NCBI RefSeq assembly: GCF_003576645.1
Contig: NC_044927.1
Span: 17,603,185 to 17,667,184, forward strand
DNA from: Ipomoea triloba
Lineage: Eukaryota > Streptophyta > Magnoliopsida > Solanales > Convolvulaceae
Direction: 5' to 3'
DNA: 64,000 nt
Under the pieces are notes generated by a model. The model searched no databases, had not been told where the DNA came from, and worked only from the letters and a program-made list of their open reading frames with translations. Both the position numbers and the translations under genes were made by a program. Shown one piece after another: positions 22,528 through 34,574 of this stretch (positions are counted from its first letter, which is position 1; every line of letters starts with the position of its first letter).

Positions 22528-25500
22528 TATCCCGATACCGGGGCTACCGCACATGCGACTCCGGATGCTTCGGTGATGGTGCAGTCCGAGTCCTACAGTG
22601 GTGGTGATGTTCTGCGTGTGGGCAACGGTACAGGTTTGGAAATATCCCGGGTTGGGCATGCACCGATATCCTTAAATAATCGCACCCTTAATTTGTCCCA
22701 CATATTACATGTTCCAAATTTGTCTGTCCCTTTGTTATCTATAAATCGCTTCACACGTGATAATGATGTGTATTTTGAATTTCACCGTGATTATTTTCTT
22801 GTGAAGGATTGTCGCACCCAAACAGTACTCCTTAAAGGTCCTAGCACGGGAGGTTTGTACAAGCTGTCAGTTCCGAGAGTCCACTTCGCGTTCCTAAGTG
22901 CTCGTGCGTCATCTACAGTTTGGCACTCCAGGCTGGGTCACCCTCACGCACAAGTCCTACAAAAAGTCCTACAGCAATGCTCGTTCACACCCAATAAAAC
23001 GTCTATGTCTCGACTGTGTACAGCTTGTCAGCTCGGAAAGTCCTCCCGATTTCCTTTAGATAGGGTAGTCAAATCTAGTAGTCATATTCTTGATTTGCTG
23101 TACACAGATATTTGGGGTCCTGCCCCCGTTGTTTCTGCGCAGGGTTTTAGATATTTCGTGTTATTTGTAGATGATCACTCCCGTTTTTCCTGGTTTTATC
23201 CCCTTCGGTTAAAATCAGATATATATAAAGTGTTTGAATTGTTTCGGGTGATGGTTGAACGCCGTTTTTCGCGTTCTATAAAAGCCATTCAGTCTGATCT
23301 GGGCGGGGAATATTGTCGTTTACATTCTGTTTTTGAGTCTTTAGGTATTGTCCACCGGCAGTCATGTGCTTACACACACGAGCAAAATGGCCGGGTTGAG
23401 CGCCGGAATCGACACGTTGTTGAAACCGGGTTAGCTCTTCTTGCTGAAGCCTCGGTTCCCCTAAAACATTGAGACTCCGCGTTTGAGACAGCAACATACC
23501 TAATAGACTGTTTACCCTCCTCCTCGTTACAATTCACAAGTCCATATGAGCGTCTACACAGAACACCTCCGCCCTACGCATTCCTTAGAGTCTTCGAGTG
23601 TAGGTGTTACCCCTATCTACGGCCATACAATCGGCACAAGATAAAGTACTGCTCTGCACCATGTGTCTTCTTAGGTTATCCTATAGGCTTCTGGGGGTAT
23701 CGGTGTCTTGATCTCAATACCGGAAAGACCTTCGTCTGTCGCCATGTAAGATTTGACGAAACAGTGTTTCCTTTTTCAACAGATTCACGAGAACAAGTTG
23801 AGTTGCCAACGCAAAGTCCCCCGTGGGGTTCTAGACCCGTGGTCCCAGCTGTTGGTGTTGCTCCAGCTCCCACACCTCATCTGTCTGAGTTGCACAGTCC
23901 CGTGCAAAACTCATCTACAACACCTCACGGGCAAACCGCCACCACCGCAACCACACGCCGTGGAACACGCACACAGGCTCTGGAGCGGGGCCATACTATG
24001 CGTCTCCGGCACATGACGAAGGGTACTAGTGAGCAGTTCCATGCCCTCGTCACAACTTCAGACCCCACTTGCTACTCCCAGGCGGTTGTGCATCCAGAGT
24101 AGCGGGATGCTATGGACCAAGAGTTTAATGCCCTACTGCATAACAGCACCTGGAATCTCATACCTCCCACATCAGGTATGAATCTTATAGGGTGCAAATG
24201 GGTCTATCGCACCAAGCGTAAGCCCGATGGCACGGTTGACAGGTATAAAGCTCGCTTGGTTGCAAAGGGATTTAATCAAGTAGCCGGCGAGGATTTCTTC
24301 GATACGTTTAGTCCCGTGGTCAAACCAACCACAGTTCGCCTGCTATTGTCTCTAGCAGTCTCCCATGGGTGGACGCTACGCCAGCTTGACGTCCACAACG
24401 CCTTTCTCAATGGACACTTAGCTGAAACAGTCTACATGCGACAGTCGCCGGGGTATGAAGATCCGACACATCCTGATCATGTGTGTCATTTGCAGCGTTC
24501 TCTCTATGGTTTGAAACAGGCACCAAGGGCGTGGTTTAAAAGGCTACATGATTTTCTACTATCAGAAGGTTTTGCAGCGTCCAAGACTGATGTGTTGCTA
24601 TTTTATTACTCGAGCCAGAAATCTCGGGTTTTTCTTCTTGTATATGTGGACGATATTATTATGATGGGTAACGACGCCAGTCTAGTTAACTCTCTCCTGC
24701 AGCGACTATCTGCCACGTTTAAGATCCGAGACTTGGGTACTCCTAGCTTTTTCATCGGGATCGAGACGCTTTCCATTCTAGATGGTCTACTACTGTCTCA
24801 GCGTCGATATATGGAAGATATTCTGCAAATGGCTGGAATGACCGACTGCAAACCTCTTACTACTCCGGCAGCCGTGACACAAACTGTCTCTCCAACGGAA
24901 ACATTATTTGAGAATCCCACTCAGTACCGGCGACTTGCTGGGGCTCTACGGTATCTCACTATCACGCGGCCCGATCTATCCTATGCGGTTAACCGCTTAT
25001 GTCAGTTTATGCATGTTCCGACTGAGGAACATTGGGGCCTTCTAAAGCGTATTCTGCATTATGTCAAAGCCACGCTAAGCTACGGGTTACAGTTGGTGAA
25101 GTTGGCTTCGTCTGATGTACATGCCTACTCTGATTCCGACTGGGCCGGGTGCCCAAACGACCGTAAGTCCACGAGTGGGTATGCGGTTTTTCTTGGCTCC
25201 AACCTAATCTCCTGGGTTTCACACAAGCAACGAACCGTGGCGCGCTCATCGACTGAAGCCGAGTATAAGGGGTTGGCGGATGCAGCCGCTGAAGTTTCGT
25301 GGGTCATGTCGCTTCTCCGAGAGCTTGGGCTACACACAAGGGCTCCGGTGACTCTCTGGTGTGATAATCTTGGCGCTACATATCTTGCAGCAAATCCGGT
25401 TTTTCGCGCTCGCACCAAGCATGTGGAAATTGATTTTCATTTTGTTCGAGACAAAGTTGCGTCAGGGGAATTCTTAGTCAACTTCGTCTCTACGAAGGAT

Positions 25501-25596
25501 CAGCTTGCTGACATCTTCACCAAACCGCTACCAGCCGCCCGCTTCTCAGCCTTGAGGGTCAAGCTCAATGTGGTTTCGCACTCACCTTGCGCTTGA
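22528..25596 (+). pseudogene. copia 1 pol: protease, integrase, reverse transcriptase, RNase H
   Basis: Continuous in one frame with the 3' part of gag. Protease: YPDTGATAH at 22528 on. Pre-integrase zinc domain: WHSRLGH...CTACQLGK (about 22921-23045). Integrase core: YTDIWGP, QSDLGGEY and the NGRVERRNRH region. Reverse transcriptase: CKWVYRTKRKPDG through YVDDIIM (about 24640-24665). RNase [28 protein letters not shown] and HFVRDKV. Stops at 23470-23472 (TGA) and 24100-24102 (TAG) sit where the family has Trp. The catalytic residues themselves look intact. It cannot make the full polyprotein. Confidence 0.9.
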
Positions 25597-25603
25597 GGGG
25601 GAG
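25594..25603 (+). promoter_or_regulatory. Polypurine tract of copia 1
   Basis: tgagggggag directly before the 3' LTR; primes plus-strand synthesis in LTR elements. Confidence 0.8.
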
Positions 25604-25757
25604 TGTTAGTCATATTATATTGTTACCTAGTCTATAGTCTTGACCAGGTTGTAAGCCTATTGTATAGGGCTAGTTTATAGTTAGTCTGTTAGCGTTACAT
25701 TCTGGATGGTTATATTGATGTACTGGATGAGAGAGAAACAAATCAATCAACAACTCA
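25604..25757 (+). repeat. 3' LTR of copia 1
   Basis: 154 bp. Differs from the 5' LTR by ctatag for ctgtag, an extra ta in ctagtttatagtt and an extra ag in gagagagaaac. Confidence 0.88.
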
Positions 25758-27952
25758 TTCTTATCATGCTTAGTTATATCTTTCATTCTCAGTGGTATCA
25801 AATGAATGGGTGGACACACCATTTGTTTGATTAAAAATCTTAGCTTAATTGAGCCTACATTTTTTTTTTTTTTACATATATACAACTGAACTGAAGACAA
25901 AAGTAATAAACAAAACAAAAATGCAGCTACATATATTCTAGCCATATATATGGGAGATGAGAAAAATCCTTATAAAAGTATGTTTTTCATGTTGTCATCT
26001 GATTTATCTAACACAATTCTTCCTCAGTTACTGGTTTGCTCCATGTTTACCAGAAAATTAAGGCATGAGAAATATTCAGAAACTTGATCAAAATACATAG
26101 TAAATTCAAAATTATAAATACTTTGTAAAAAAAAACTTTATATATATATATGATCGGTTTGATCAATTAGTGATTTGAACTATTAACAACTTAATTGAAT
26201 AAATGAAAGTTTGGTACAAAACATTATTCATTAAATTATATATCACTACAAAAGCCGAATGAAGCTAGGAATTTATGGAAATGGATCAAATCCATGTACT
26301 ATGCAATAAATCTTGGTCTATATAGGAGGCAGGAAATAGAGATGAAGAAAAAATGTCATGTGATGTAGCATGCAATGGCAAAGACAAGTCTCATGCTATG
26401 TATAGATAACATGACAAATGTACCAAAAGATCGAAAAGAAAGATAATATATATATATATGTATGACAAATTAAATTTCGTGTTGCCGAGACGGACCAAAC
26501 AGGGGAATAAAAATGCACGTTACTTTCTATTGAAATCAATCCATGGACAGGTGGTGCCGTTGGTCATCAGTTGTATATTTTAGCCATGGCCTAGCTTGAC
26601 AGTTTTGGTAGTTAATCATTTTACAGAGACCAAACCCATTTGCTCAGAGGCACTCATATCTGAGCAGTGGCAGGCAGCATCTCTCCTCCACTCCTTCCCC
26701 CCTTCACCCCTACCCCATAATTATATTTCATTGTATGGGGGGGACCCTACCATGCTGCATGCATTTGTATGTGGCATTGGGACCACTCAATCATATATAT
26801 GATTTTTCTAAGATTTTTATCATATTGAATACAAGTATATGTATATGAACTGCCTGATCAATAATACATAGTATTAGTATAACAATATATATAGGTATTA
26901 TTGGACCAAATGCGGATAGGTCGGTCTGCCTTGCCGACATATAAATTGCACCATTAGGTATAACCATAATGTATTTAGAAATGCACCAGGGTGAAATGCA
27001 CAATGCACCACAACATATTCGAAAATGTCCCAGGGTGAAATGCACAAATGCACCACAATCTTGGGAAGTGCGGTTATGCATCATTAGGTATACATATATG
27101 CACCACAATGTGTTCAGAAAAATCAAGGATCGAATCTTACCAACGGCAGTGTGGGCGCAACCTCTAAAAGTGATGGGGTTCCTTGTGCACAATAAGCAAA
27201 GGTCCAGCTAAATTACTATGATTTACATTTTTTTAGATGTTCTGTTGAGTTAAAGATTCAATCTTTTGGGAAGAAAGATACTTGTGTGTGTTTGGGGCGG
27301 GGGTTTATTCAATACCTCTTATACTCATATGCCTCTCCACTTTTTTGGAATATATTCAGGGCTAGTTTGGTCTTTCATTTGGCAATGTTTAAGCTACCAA
27401 ACAGGTTTTGAAACTCTCAAACCGACTCACCAATAAATTAAAATAAAATTTTACAGTCTCAAATCCTATTAATAAAACAAATGATTGCATTTTTAAAATA
27501 AAATAATAAATTTATTCTCACTATTTTCAAAACATCAACTTGCTTTTTTGTTTTTGTTTTTTTGAGTAATACTATACTCCCTTCCTATTTTTACAGCATT
27601 AATCCCTTATTTTAAGAAAATTTGTTATTGCATTTAGTTGAAAAGTCAAAATAAAGTATCCTTCTTTTATTTTGAGGAGATTCATGTCAAAAAAAAGTTT
27701 TAAACGCCAATGACCTAATTAAGTGACATGAAGTGACTCTTTCAAATGGAGTTATGGGTTCGTGGCAGCACTCAAAAGTGAAAAATGCAAGAAAAAGATA
27801 TTTTCTTTTATTTATTTATTTATATTAGAGAAAATGACATATTTGATCACTGAATTATATTCATAGAGAAAACTTAGTTCCTTACTTTTGACTATATCTA
27901 TTTCTTAGGTGGGACTGTATTAGAACTTGATGTTAGAAAACATGCATGTGCA

Positions 27953-27990
<38 letters not shown>

Positions 27991-28682
27991 GAATCTTATA
28001 CGGTAGTTTGTAGTTTAGTGAAAGATGTGATTACTGAGTAGTAGAATCTTGAATCATGTTACATTGACTGCGGTGTCTGTCCTGTTCTACCACGTACCGC
28101 ACACTGTGCATGTGCACATGCATGCATTTACTTCTCCAACGTTAAACAAATAATATTTCTCTCTCTTTTTTTTTTTTAAAAAAAATAAATTCTGAATGAA
28201 ATTAATTAATGGGCTCAAATTGGTCCTTTCTCAGTCTCTGTGCTCCCCGTGAATTCTTCCTTCATTCATTGACTATCTTCGGGTCTGCTGTCCGGTTTTT
28301 GCTGCACAATTACAGATTTTATCACACTATCCCATGAAAATGTTACTCCATCTGCAAATCCCTTTATTATTATTGTTATTGAGAATGGGATCGTGAGATA
28401 ATTCTCGCCTTGGATCACGATGTCCGTTTAGTTTATTAATTATTTAGTTGATGCCGCTCTCATGTCAATCATTATAGTGTGGACTATGATCTATACTGTG
28501 CAAGGCATATTATTGATATACATGTTTATTTTTAATGTATTATAAATTCATTTTTAATATGCTATTATATTTTGATATATGTTTATTTTTAGTGTATTAT
28601 AAACTCATTTTTAGTGCATTACCTAAAAACAAACATGTATCAGTAATTCATATTGCAATGCAGATAGGTCCTCTATATATTG
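25758..28682. other. Intergenic DNA, no gene seen
   Basis: No supported coding region. About 26930-27110 has loose repeats of tgcaccacaa and cagggtgaaatgcacaa. An uninterrupted A run of about 36 bp lies at 27952-27988. About 28495-28660 is an imperfect inverted repeat (atacatgtttatttttaatg versus aaaaacaaacatgtatcagt), possibly a worn MITE. Confidence 0.5.
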
Positions 28683-29313
28683 ACTTCGTTTGGCACGCCT
28701 AATTGAAAGCAAAAAAGTTGAAAAGTTAGTAATTGAAGCTGAAAAGCTAGTAGCTAATAAGCTAAGTAATTGAAATTAAGGTGTTTGGTAAAATTAGATG
28801 TTGAATAAGATGATAAGTGAAAGAAGGCATAAAGGACATTTTTATAAATTTATATATTCAAAAAAGAAAGAAAAAAAAAAGAGAAAAGAAAAGGAGCTTG
28901 ATTACCTTGATGATTACGACGCAAGGGAGATGAGTGTTGCTTGTCTCCACCTTGATGAACATGTATGGTAAAGAACTAAAAGGTGAAGAATATTTAAAAA
29001 TAAAAATCCATACAATAAAGAACTGGGGGGAGAAGAATGTTTAAAAAATACACCTACGGTAAAGAAGTGGCCTGGGAGGAGAAGGATATTATGGAAAAAA
29101 ATTTAGATATTAGGGTTTTGATTAAAGAAAGATAAATGGTGTCATTTTTATAAATTAATAAGGATAAAAGAGAAAAAAAAATGTTAAAAGCATGTAACTT
29201 ATTTTGAAGAACTTTTCAAAATAGTTATTATTTGAAACTCCCCAGGTTTTACCAAACAAAATTTTAACTTATTTGTAACTTAAAATAAACTATAAACTCT
29301 ACCAAACAGAGCC
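28683..29313. mobile_element. hAT-like MITE, second copy of the family at 9951
   Basis: Left end acttcgtttggcacgcc and right end taccaaacagagcc form a degenerate inverted repeat. Internal segments (gtgtttggtaaa, aaaggacattttta) match 9951-10547. No coding capacity. Confidence 0.6.
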
Positions 29314-29867
29314 TAATTTGCCCCTCATGCCTTAGTTCAACTTAAATTATTTATTATTTACACCAAATAATCAATTCAACTAACGCTATCTCGCGACTTC
29401 TATTTGTATCTTGCGATTTTTGAGTGTCATTTCGATGTGCATCTTGTGACTTTTGAGTGTGCAAGCTAAGTATTCAAAATGTTGAGCATATCACATATAA
29501 AATATAATTATATAGTTTAACTATTAATTTGAATTTTTAGTTGAGATTGAATTATTTTTCAATTCAAAATTAATTTTGACTTGGAGACAATATAAAATCA
29601 AACTAAATACTTAAAAGTTAAGTTTTTATCAAATCAAAATTGAACCAAATATTTCAATTGGAATTACAATAAGAAGACATTATTTCATGAATTATTAAAA
29701 TTTATTTTTTTAAAAAAAATATTTTGTATTTCAATTTAAGTTGGTAAAGTTCAAACTGTTGTAAATTTTATAAGGTAATATTGTAGCACAAAATATATAT
29801 AAACATATGGAAATAAAATAAAATAAATGCCAACTACTATATACTGTAATGACACATCTATTACCAT

Positions 29868-29987
29868 TCCAAATGGGTGGTTACACCACTCAGGATCGAA
29901 TCTCGGTGGTGTGTATTGATTCTTTGTGCTAAAAAAGTATAGAGCTTATACTACCTTGTAAAGAATTATAATGGTTTCAAAAAAAAA
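29868..29987 (+). mobile_element. SINE copy (family B)
   Basis: Contains ggatcgaatctcggtgg (B-box-like), attgattctttgtgct, then ctaccttgtaaagaattata, atggtttc and an A run (29979-29987). Same family as 17213-17345. Confidence 0.6.
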
Positions 29988-29990
29988 GGC

Positions 29991-30450
29991 AAAAACTTGT
30001 GTGAGACCGTGTCACTGTGTGGCGAATTTGGTCAAGATGAAAATGCAATACTTATACGCATAAATGTAATACTAATTAGGAATAAAGTGTTTATTACTTA
30101 TGTGAGAAAATATAATACTTTTAAGAGGAAAAATGTAATATTTTTACATTTTGATTTAAAAGTATTGCATTTTAAAAAAAAATATATTTTCTCTTATAAG
30201 TAAAAAAACACTTGCCAACATTACTTATTAGGAAAAATATAATACTTTTGATGAAAAATATAATACTTTTACATTAAAATGTAAAAATATTACATTTTCC
30301 CCTATAAGTAACAAACATTTTATTTCTTATTACCATTACATATGAGCATATAAGTATGTCATTTACACATATAAATTTAACATTTGCATGTTGATCCAAT
30401 TCGACCCAACATATCGCACAAATAAAGATCCATGAAATAGTCTAACACAC
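29991..30450. mobile_element. Degenerate MITE with gtgtgagacc-type end
   Basis: The left end aaaaacttgtgtgagacc and the right end (gatccatgaaatagtctaac) resemble the two ends of a widespread plant MITE with a gtctcacacaagttt terminus. The interior is built from aatacttttacattt motifs in both orientations. Too worn to fix exact ends. Confidence 0.45.
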
Positions 30451-30599
30451 TAAAAAAATAACATGCAAAAAAAATGGTATTTAAAATTTGTAATGAAGTT
30501 GAATAGTCAATTAGTAGTTTGTAAATTGAAAACTGAGTAGAGTGCATTTATTGTAATGCGGCGTTGTAAGGGACGTTTTGGTAACTGCATGGTGAAAGT

Positions 30600-31157
30600 T
30601 AGGGTGTGTTTGGTAACCCGTAAAATGACTTCCGAAAAATGTTTTTCGAGTTTTCTATGTTTGGCAACGACCGGAAAATGTGGTCAACGAAAAATGTTTT
30701 CCGTTGACCAAGAAAAATCAGTTCATTTTTCGGGAAAATGACTTACGAAATTTTTTTCCGTAAGTTATTTTACGAAATTGCCAGAATAGCTGTTTCGCAT
30801 GTTTTCGACCAAAATCAAGCCATATCACCCATGACCATGGAGGCATGGACCAAGGAGGTGGGGAAATCGCCGAAAACATTTGCTACATTTTTTTTTTAAT
30901 TTTTTTTTTATAAATTCTATTTTTTATTAAATACTATTATTTTAATAACTATTATAATTTTTTATATTTTAAATAAAACAATTACAATGTTTAATTATAC
31001 AATTCTATCCATTTTCCAAAAAATGAACCAAACACACAAAGACAGTTTTCCATAATACATTCAAACACTGAAAATGAAACTGTTTTCCAGAAAATGACTC
31101 ATTTTTTCAAAAAACATTGTCCAAAAATCATTTTCCTGCTTTCTAAACGGACCCTTA
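30600..31157. mobile_element. hAT-like MITE with ggtgtgtttgg end
   Basis: The left end tagggtgtgtttggtaaccc and the right end aaacggaccctta are imperfect inverted repeats. The subterminal regions are full of gaaaaatg/cattttcc motifs in opposite orientations. No target duplication visible. No coding capacity. Confidence 0.55.
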
Positions 31158-31708
31158 ACGAACGAAGAAGAAAAAAAAAAAAAAAAAAAAAAAGGGTTTG
31201 ACGGAGGCGGTCGTTATTGGGTCTGTTGGTCGGTTTGATACGGTTGAGAAAAGTGATTTGATAACTACCCTTACCTAACCCTATCAATCTCTCCATATGT
31301 GAGTAATGTGTATGTGTACATGCACATGTGCTGGTGGGACCACGCCATGTGGATCCCTGCTACCTCCAATCCTTCTTTACCCCCCCTGGCCCTAGATACT
31401 ATACATATCAGCTACAGACAAACTAATGTGTCTTATAGGATTCCATTCCTCAATATTCAACCAGTAAATCAAACCTGTTGTTAAGGAACAATAAAAAAAA
31501 TCCCACGACGTATTCTAATAAATTTTATTAGGATTTTTTTAAAAAAAAAAGAATGAACTAAATAAAATTATGCTCCATTATTTCTAGATCAATCAGAACA
31601 TGCAGTACCAATAGAGTAAAAAACAAGGGCACATATAATATAACTCTTGTATATACACAAGATAGTATATCTCTTTAATACACCTACTTCCACGGTTCAA
31701 CCAATTTT

Positions 31709-31957
31709 TATACCATGGACCTAGGTCCATATTACATTGTGGATCTGGTTAAAAAATTATATTTGCAATTAACAATTTGTGTTTGTCACATAACATGTCA
31801 ACCACAGACACATAACACAATGTTTCTAAAATTACCATGTTATGTGTCTTCAATTTATTTACAGACACAAACTGTTAGTTACATGTAGAAAATATGTACA
31901 CGAAAGACACAATCTAAAGGTTATTTTGGACCAGAGTCTACAATGGTCCATGGTATA
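31709..31957. mobile_element. MITE, 249 bp
   Basis: Terminal inverted repeat of 13 bp, tataccatggacc at 31709 and its complement ggtccatggtata ending at 31957, extended imperfectly inward. No coding capacity. Confidence 0.65.
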
Positions 31958-32360
31958 ATATGCCAAATCCCTTTTTTTCTTGATGGGTTGATTGATTATC
32001 ATTAGTCACCACAATTAAATTAAAATCTATACAATAATATCATATTACGAGGTGAACATCAAGGAATAACACGAAGTGGAAATATAGCCGGATTCAACTC
32101 AAACAGAATATATAAATCAGAGAAGTGTGGAGGACCTTATATCGCATCAGATCAAATCAGTATTACAATTTGCCTGATGTTATTGCCTTCTCTCAGCAAT
32201 TCTCATGTATATATCTCTTATTTCTTTCATTAATTGCCACTTCCTCTCCACTTTGTGGAGTTGTCTTATCCCCTAGATTCTCTGTCAAACTCTCATTACA
32301 ACAAAACAAGAATACCCTCTACATAAATAAATAAATAAATAATATATGTATGTATGTATA

Positions 32361-32603
32361 TGGGGGCAAATCAAATGAGAGCCACTGCTCCTGTGCAGCA
32401 AACTGCACAATCAAGTATCAGCGGTTGAACAATCTGACATTACAAGTTAATTACAAAGTAACTACAAAAATGCCGCCACATTTTTTTTGGAAAATACTTC
32501 ACAATGTTTTGATAATAGTTTTCAGGTGCACAATCAAGTATTACAAGAGACACAATAAGTAGTTCGCAGTTCTCACAGGAGGGATAGTTTTCATTTGATC
32601 CCA
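32361..32603. mobile_element. MITE, 243 bp, about 30-bp inverted ends
   Basis: Left tgggggcaaatcaaatgaga...ctcctgtg and right cacaggag...tttcatttgatccca are complementary over about 30 bp. Cut-down subterminal repeats (gtgcacaatcaagtatta and gcacaatcaagtatcagc) are present. Not coding. Confidence 0.7.
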
Positions 32604-33627
32604 ATCCTATATATATATATATATACACAGAGACACACATATAGTCAATAGTCTTTTACACATGAAATAGGGAGTGAATACACTATGAATTGCAACCTGA
32701 CAAGGTACTATAGTATGGTATCAGAGAAAAATCAGAGGAAAAAGGCAAATCAACTATGCAATGGTTGTATCTTGGGGGTTGGGCAGGGTTATTATTACAT
32801 GAATGAGGAAAAGAAGATGCCAAGATGCGGGTTTAGTCATCTCTTGCAGTAGTTTATATGTTTCATTAAAAGTGACAATATTGTTGGGTCCTTGAATCCT
32901 CAATCTAGTTTTGGACTTACATGTATGATATTTGGAATAATTATGTATTGTGAACTATTAAACAATCTCAACCCATTTGAAAGTTATCTAACAAAATTTT
33001 CGATAATTTGTACCTTAATTTATCTATAGAGTGTGGGCCATGTAAAAACTAAATAAAGTATTTTTCTTGGTACATTTTATGGGCATAACAGTAACGAGGC
33101 TTCAATTGAACCTAGATTTGCTACCTAAAAAGGGTATAACTTATCACCTACTACATCTGAAATTAAAATGAATCTTAACAAAAGGACTGACATTTTCATT
33201 GTACATTAAAGAATTGTACTATCTTTCAACCATCTTTTCCTTGTTTGGGTCCCTGGGATGCTCAAAGATACATGTTCTGTGGTGGAGATGTCATCTGCCT
33301 CTGTGGTTAGGTAACCTTCCACACACCCATCAACCAAAATTCTATTGAGGCAAACCTAAGACTTGTAATTTGCATTTCCTATTAACTTCTATGAAGGGAA
33401 AATAGGGAAGGATGTGAAGCAGTGAAGGTTTATGTTTTCAACAATTCAACCCAGAATCAGATATAGTGAAGGACCTTGATTTTGTTATACAGAGAAATGG
33501 AAGCAAGTACAACAACGAGTGACCACAATTCCTGTTTTACAACAGTAACACATGGGGCAAAGGCTTAACCAAACTTTAGGCAGAGTTTCCAGGATTAGGC
33601 GAGTCCAATGGACACAATTGGACAAAG

Positions 33628-33651
33628 GAGAGAGAGAGAGAGAGAGAGAGA
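33628..33651. repeat. (AG)n microsatellite
   Basis: About 12 ag units downstream of S2P. Confidence 0.85.
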
Positions 33652-34574
33652 AAACGACAAGGGATTCAATAGAAGAGATGGTGTGTTATGGCATGTGAAA
33701 GGAGCTTCAAGGGTGGCACTTCTAGCATGAAGTTGTGATGAGGTTCCAAGCATTAATTTCTGGATAAACCCACGGAAACATATTGACAAAACAAAACACT
33801 GAAGGCTACTGTTTCAGCCAAAATACTAGTGTTTCTGGTGGTAAACTTAGAATTAGGATCACTAACTATAACACTACTAGGGATTTCAACATCAAATATT
33901 GCTGTGGAGTTTAACTTAAAAATCTGTAAATCATCACAAGTATATTAATGAATGGTGATTGCGGGAGTTCAAGAAGAATATAAACCCAATAGGAATTTCT
34001 AGCAGGATTGCAACTCACATAGTAGAAGCATTTGGTTTATAAGCAATTCCAAGTTCAATACTAGATGCATGAGAAAATCTGATTCCTAAAATGTATCTAA
34101 AACTAATTCAAAAGCTGGCTTTAAGAAAGCACATTAAGAGCTGTGCTAATGTAAAAGCAAGCAAGTTCAATCTATATATGCAGCATAAAGAATGTTTTAA
34201 GTTATGAATTATGACTATTGTCTTGAATGGCTACTACTTTCACGGAACTACAAGTCAAACTGCTGGAGGCATTCAACAGCTGGGGAGGATGAAAATATGA
34301 AATTAAAAAACAAGAAGAAATTACATTTAAATAATTTTAAACGGTGAGATCAATCTACATGCAGCATCCAATTTACAAAGAGCTAACAAATCGCTTAAAG
34401 ATGATGCCTCAAATCAGCATGCATAGAGACAACTCTATTAAAGCTATGATGTATTTTGAGCAATTTAAGTACAAATTCAGTGACATGTGTTAAAGAAAAA
34501 CATTATATGATTTCTAATCTGGTATCAAAATCAATGAAGAGATGGAGGATTGGACAATACTGTATGATAATACC

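Larger units (their letters stand above)
21339..25757 (+). mobile_element. Ty1/copia LTR retrotransposon 1 (4.4 kb, decayed)
   Basis: Complete structure: 5' LTR, primer-binding site, gag-protease-integrase-reverse transcriptase-RNase H in copia order, polypurine tract and 3' LTR. The LTRs differ by one substitution and two 2-bp indels, so the insertion is fairly recent. The single long frame is broken by one frameshift in gag and three stops. The target duplication is not clean (cttct before; ttctt or cttat after, depending on the end chosen). The short LTRs and compact size are compatible with the Ale/Retrofit lineage, an inference from general features only. Confidence 0.93.
31158..34574. 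other. Intergenic and probable S2P 3' flank
   Basis: Holds two MITE-like elements (31709-31957 and 32361-32603), an A run near 31169-31193 and an (AG)n tract at 33628-33651. No convincing exon was found. The stretch from about 33.4 kb to 34574 should include the S2P 3' UTR, but its end could not be placed. Confidence 0.45.

Noticed and set aside
32716..32726. TGGTATCAGAG, like a copia primer-binding site
   Set aside because: No LTR end before it and no paired LTR or coding region nearby; may be chance or an unrecognisable remnant.
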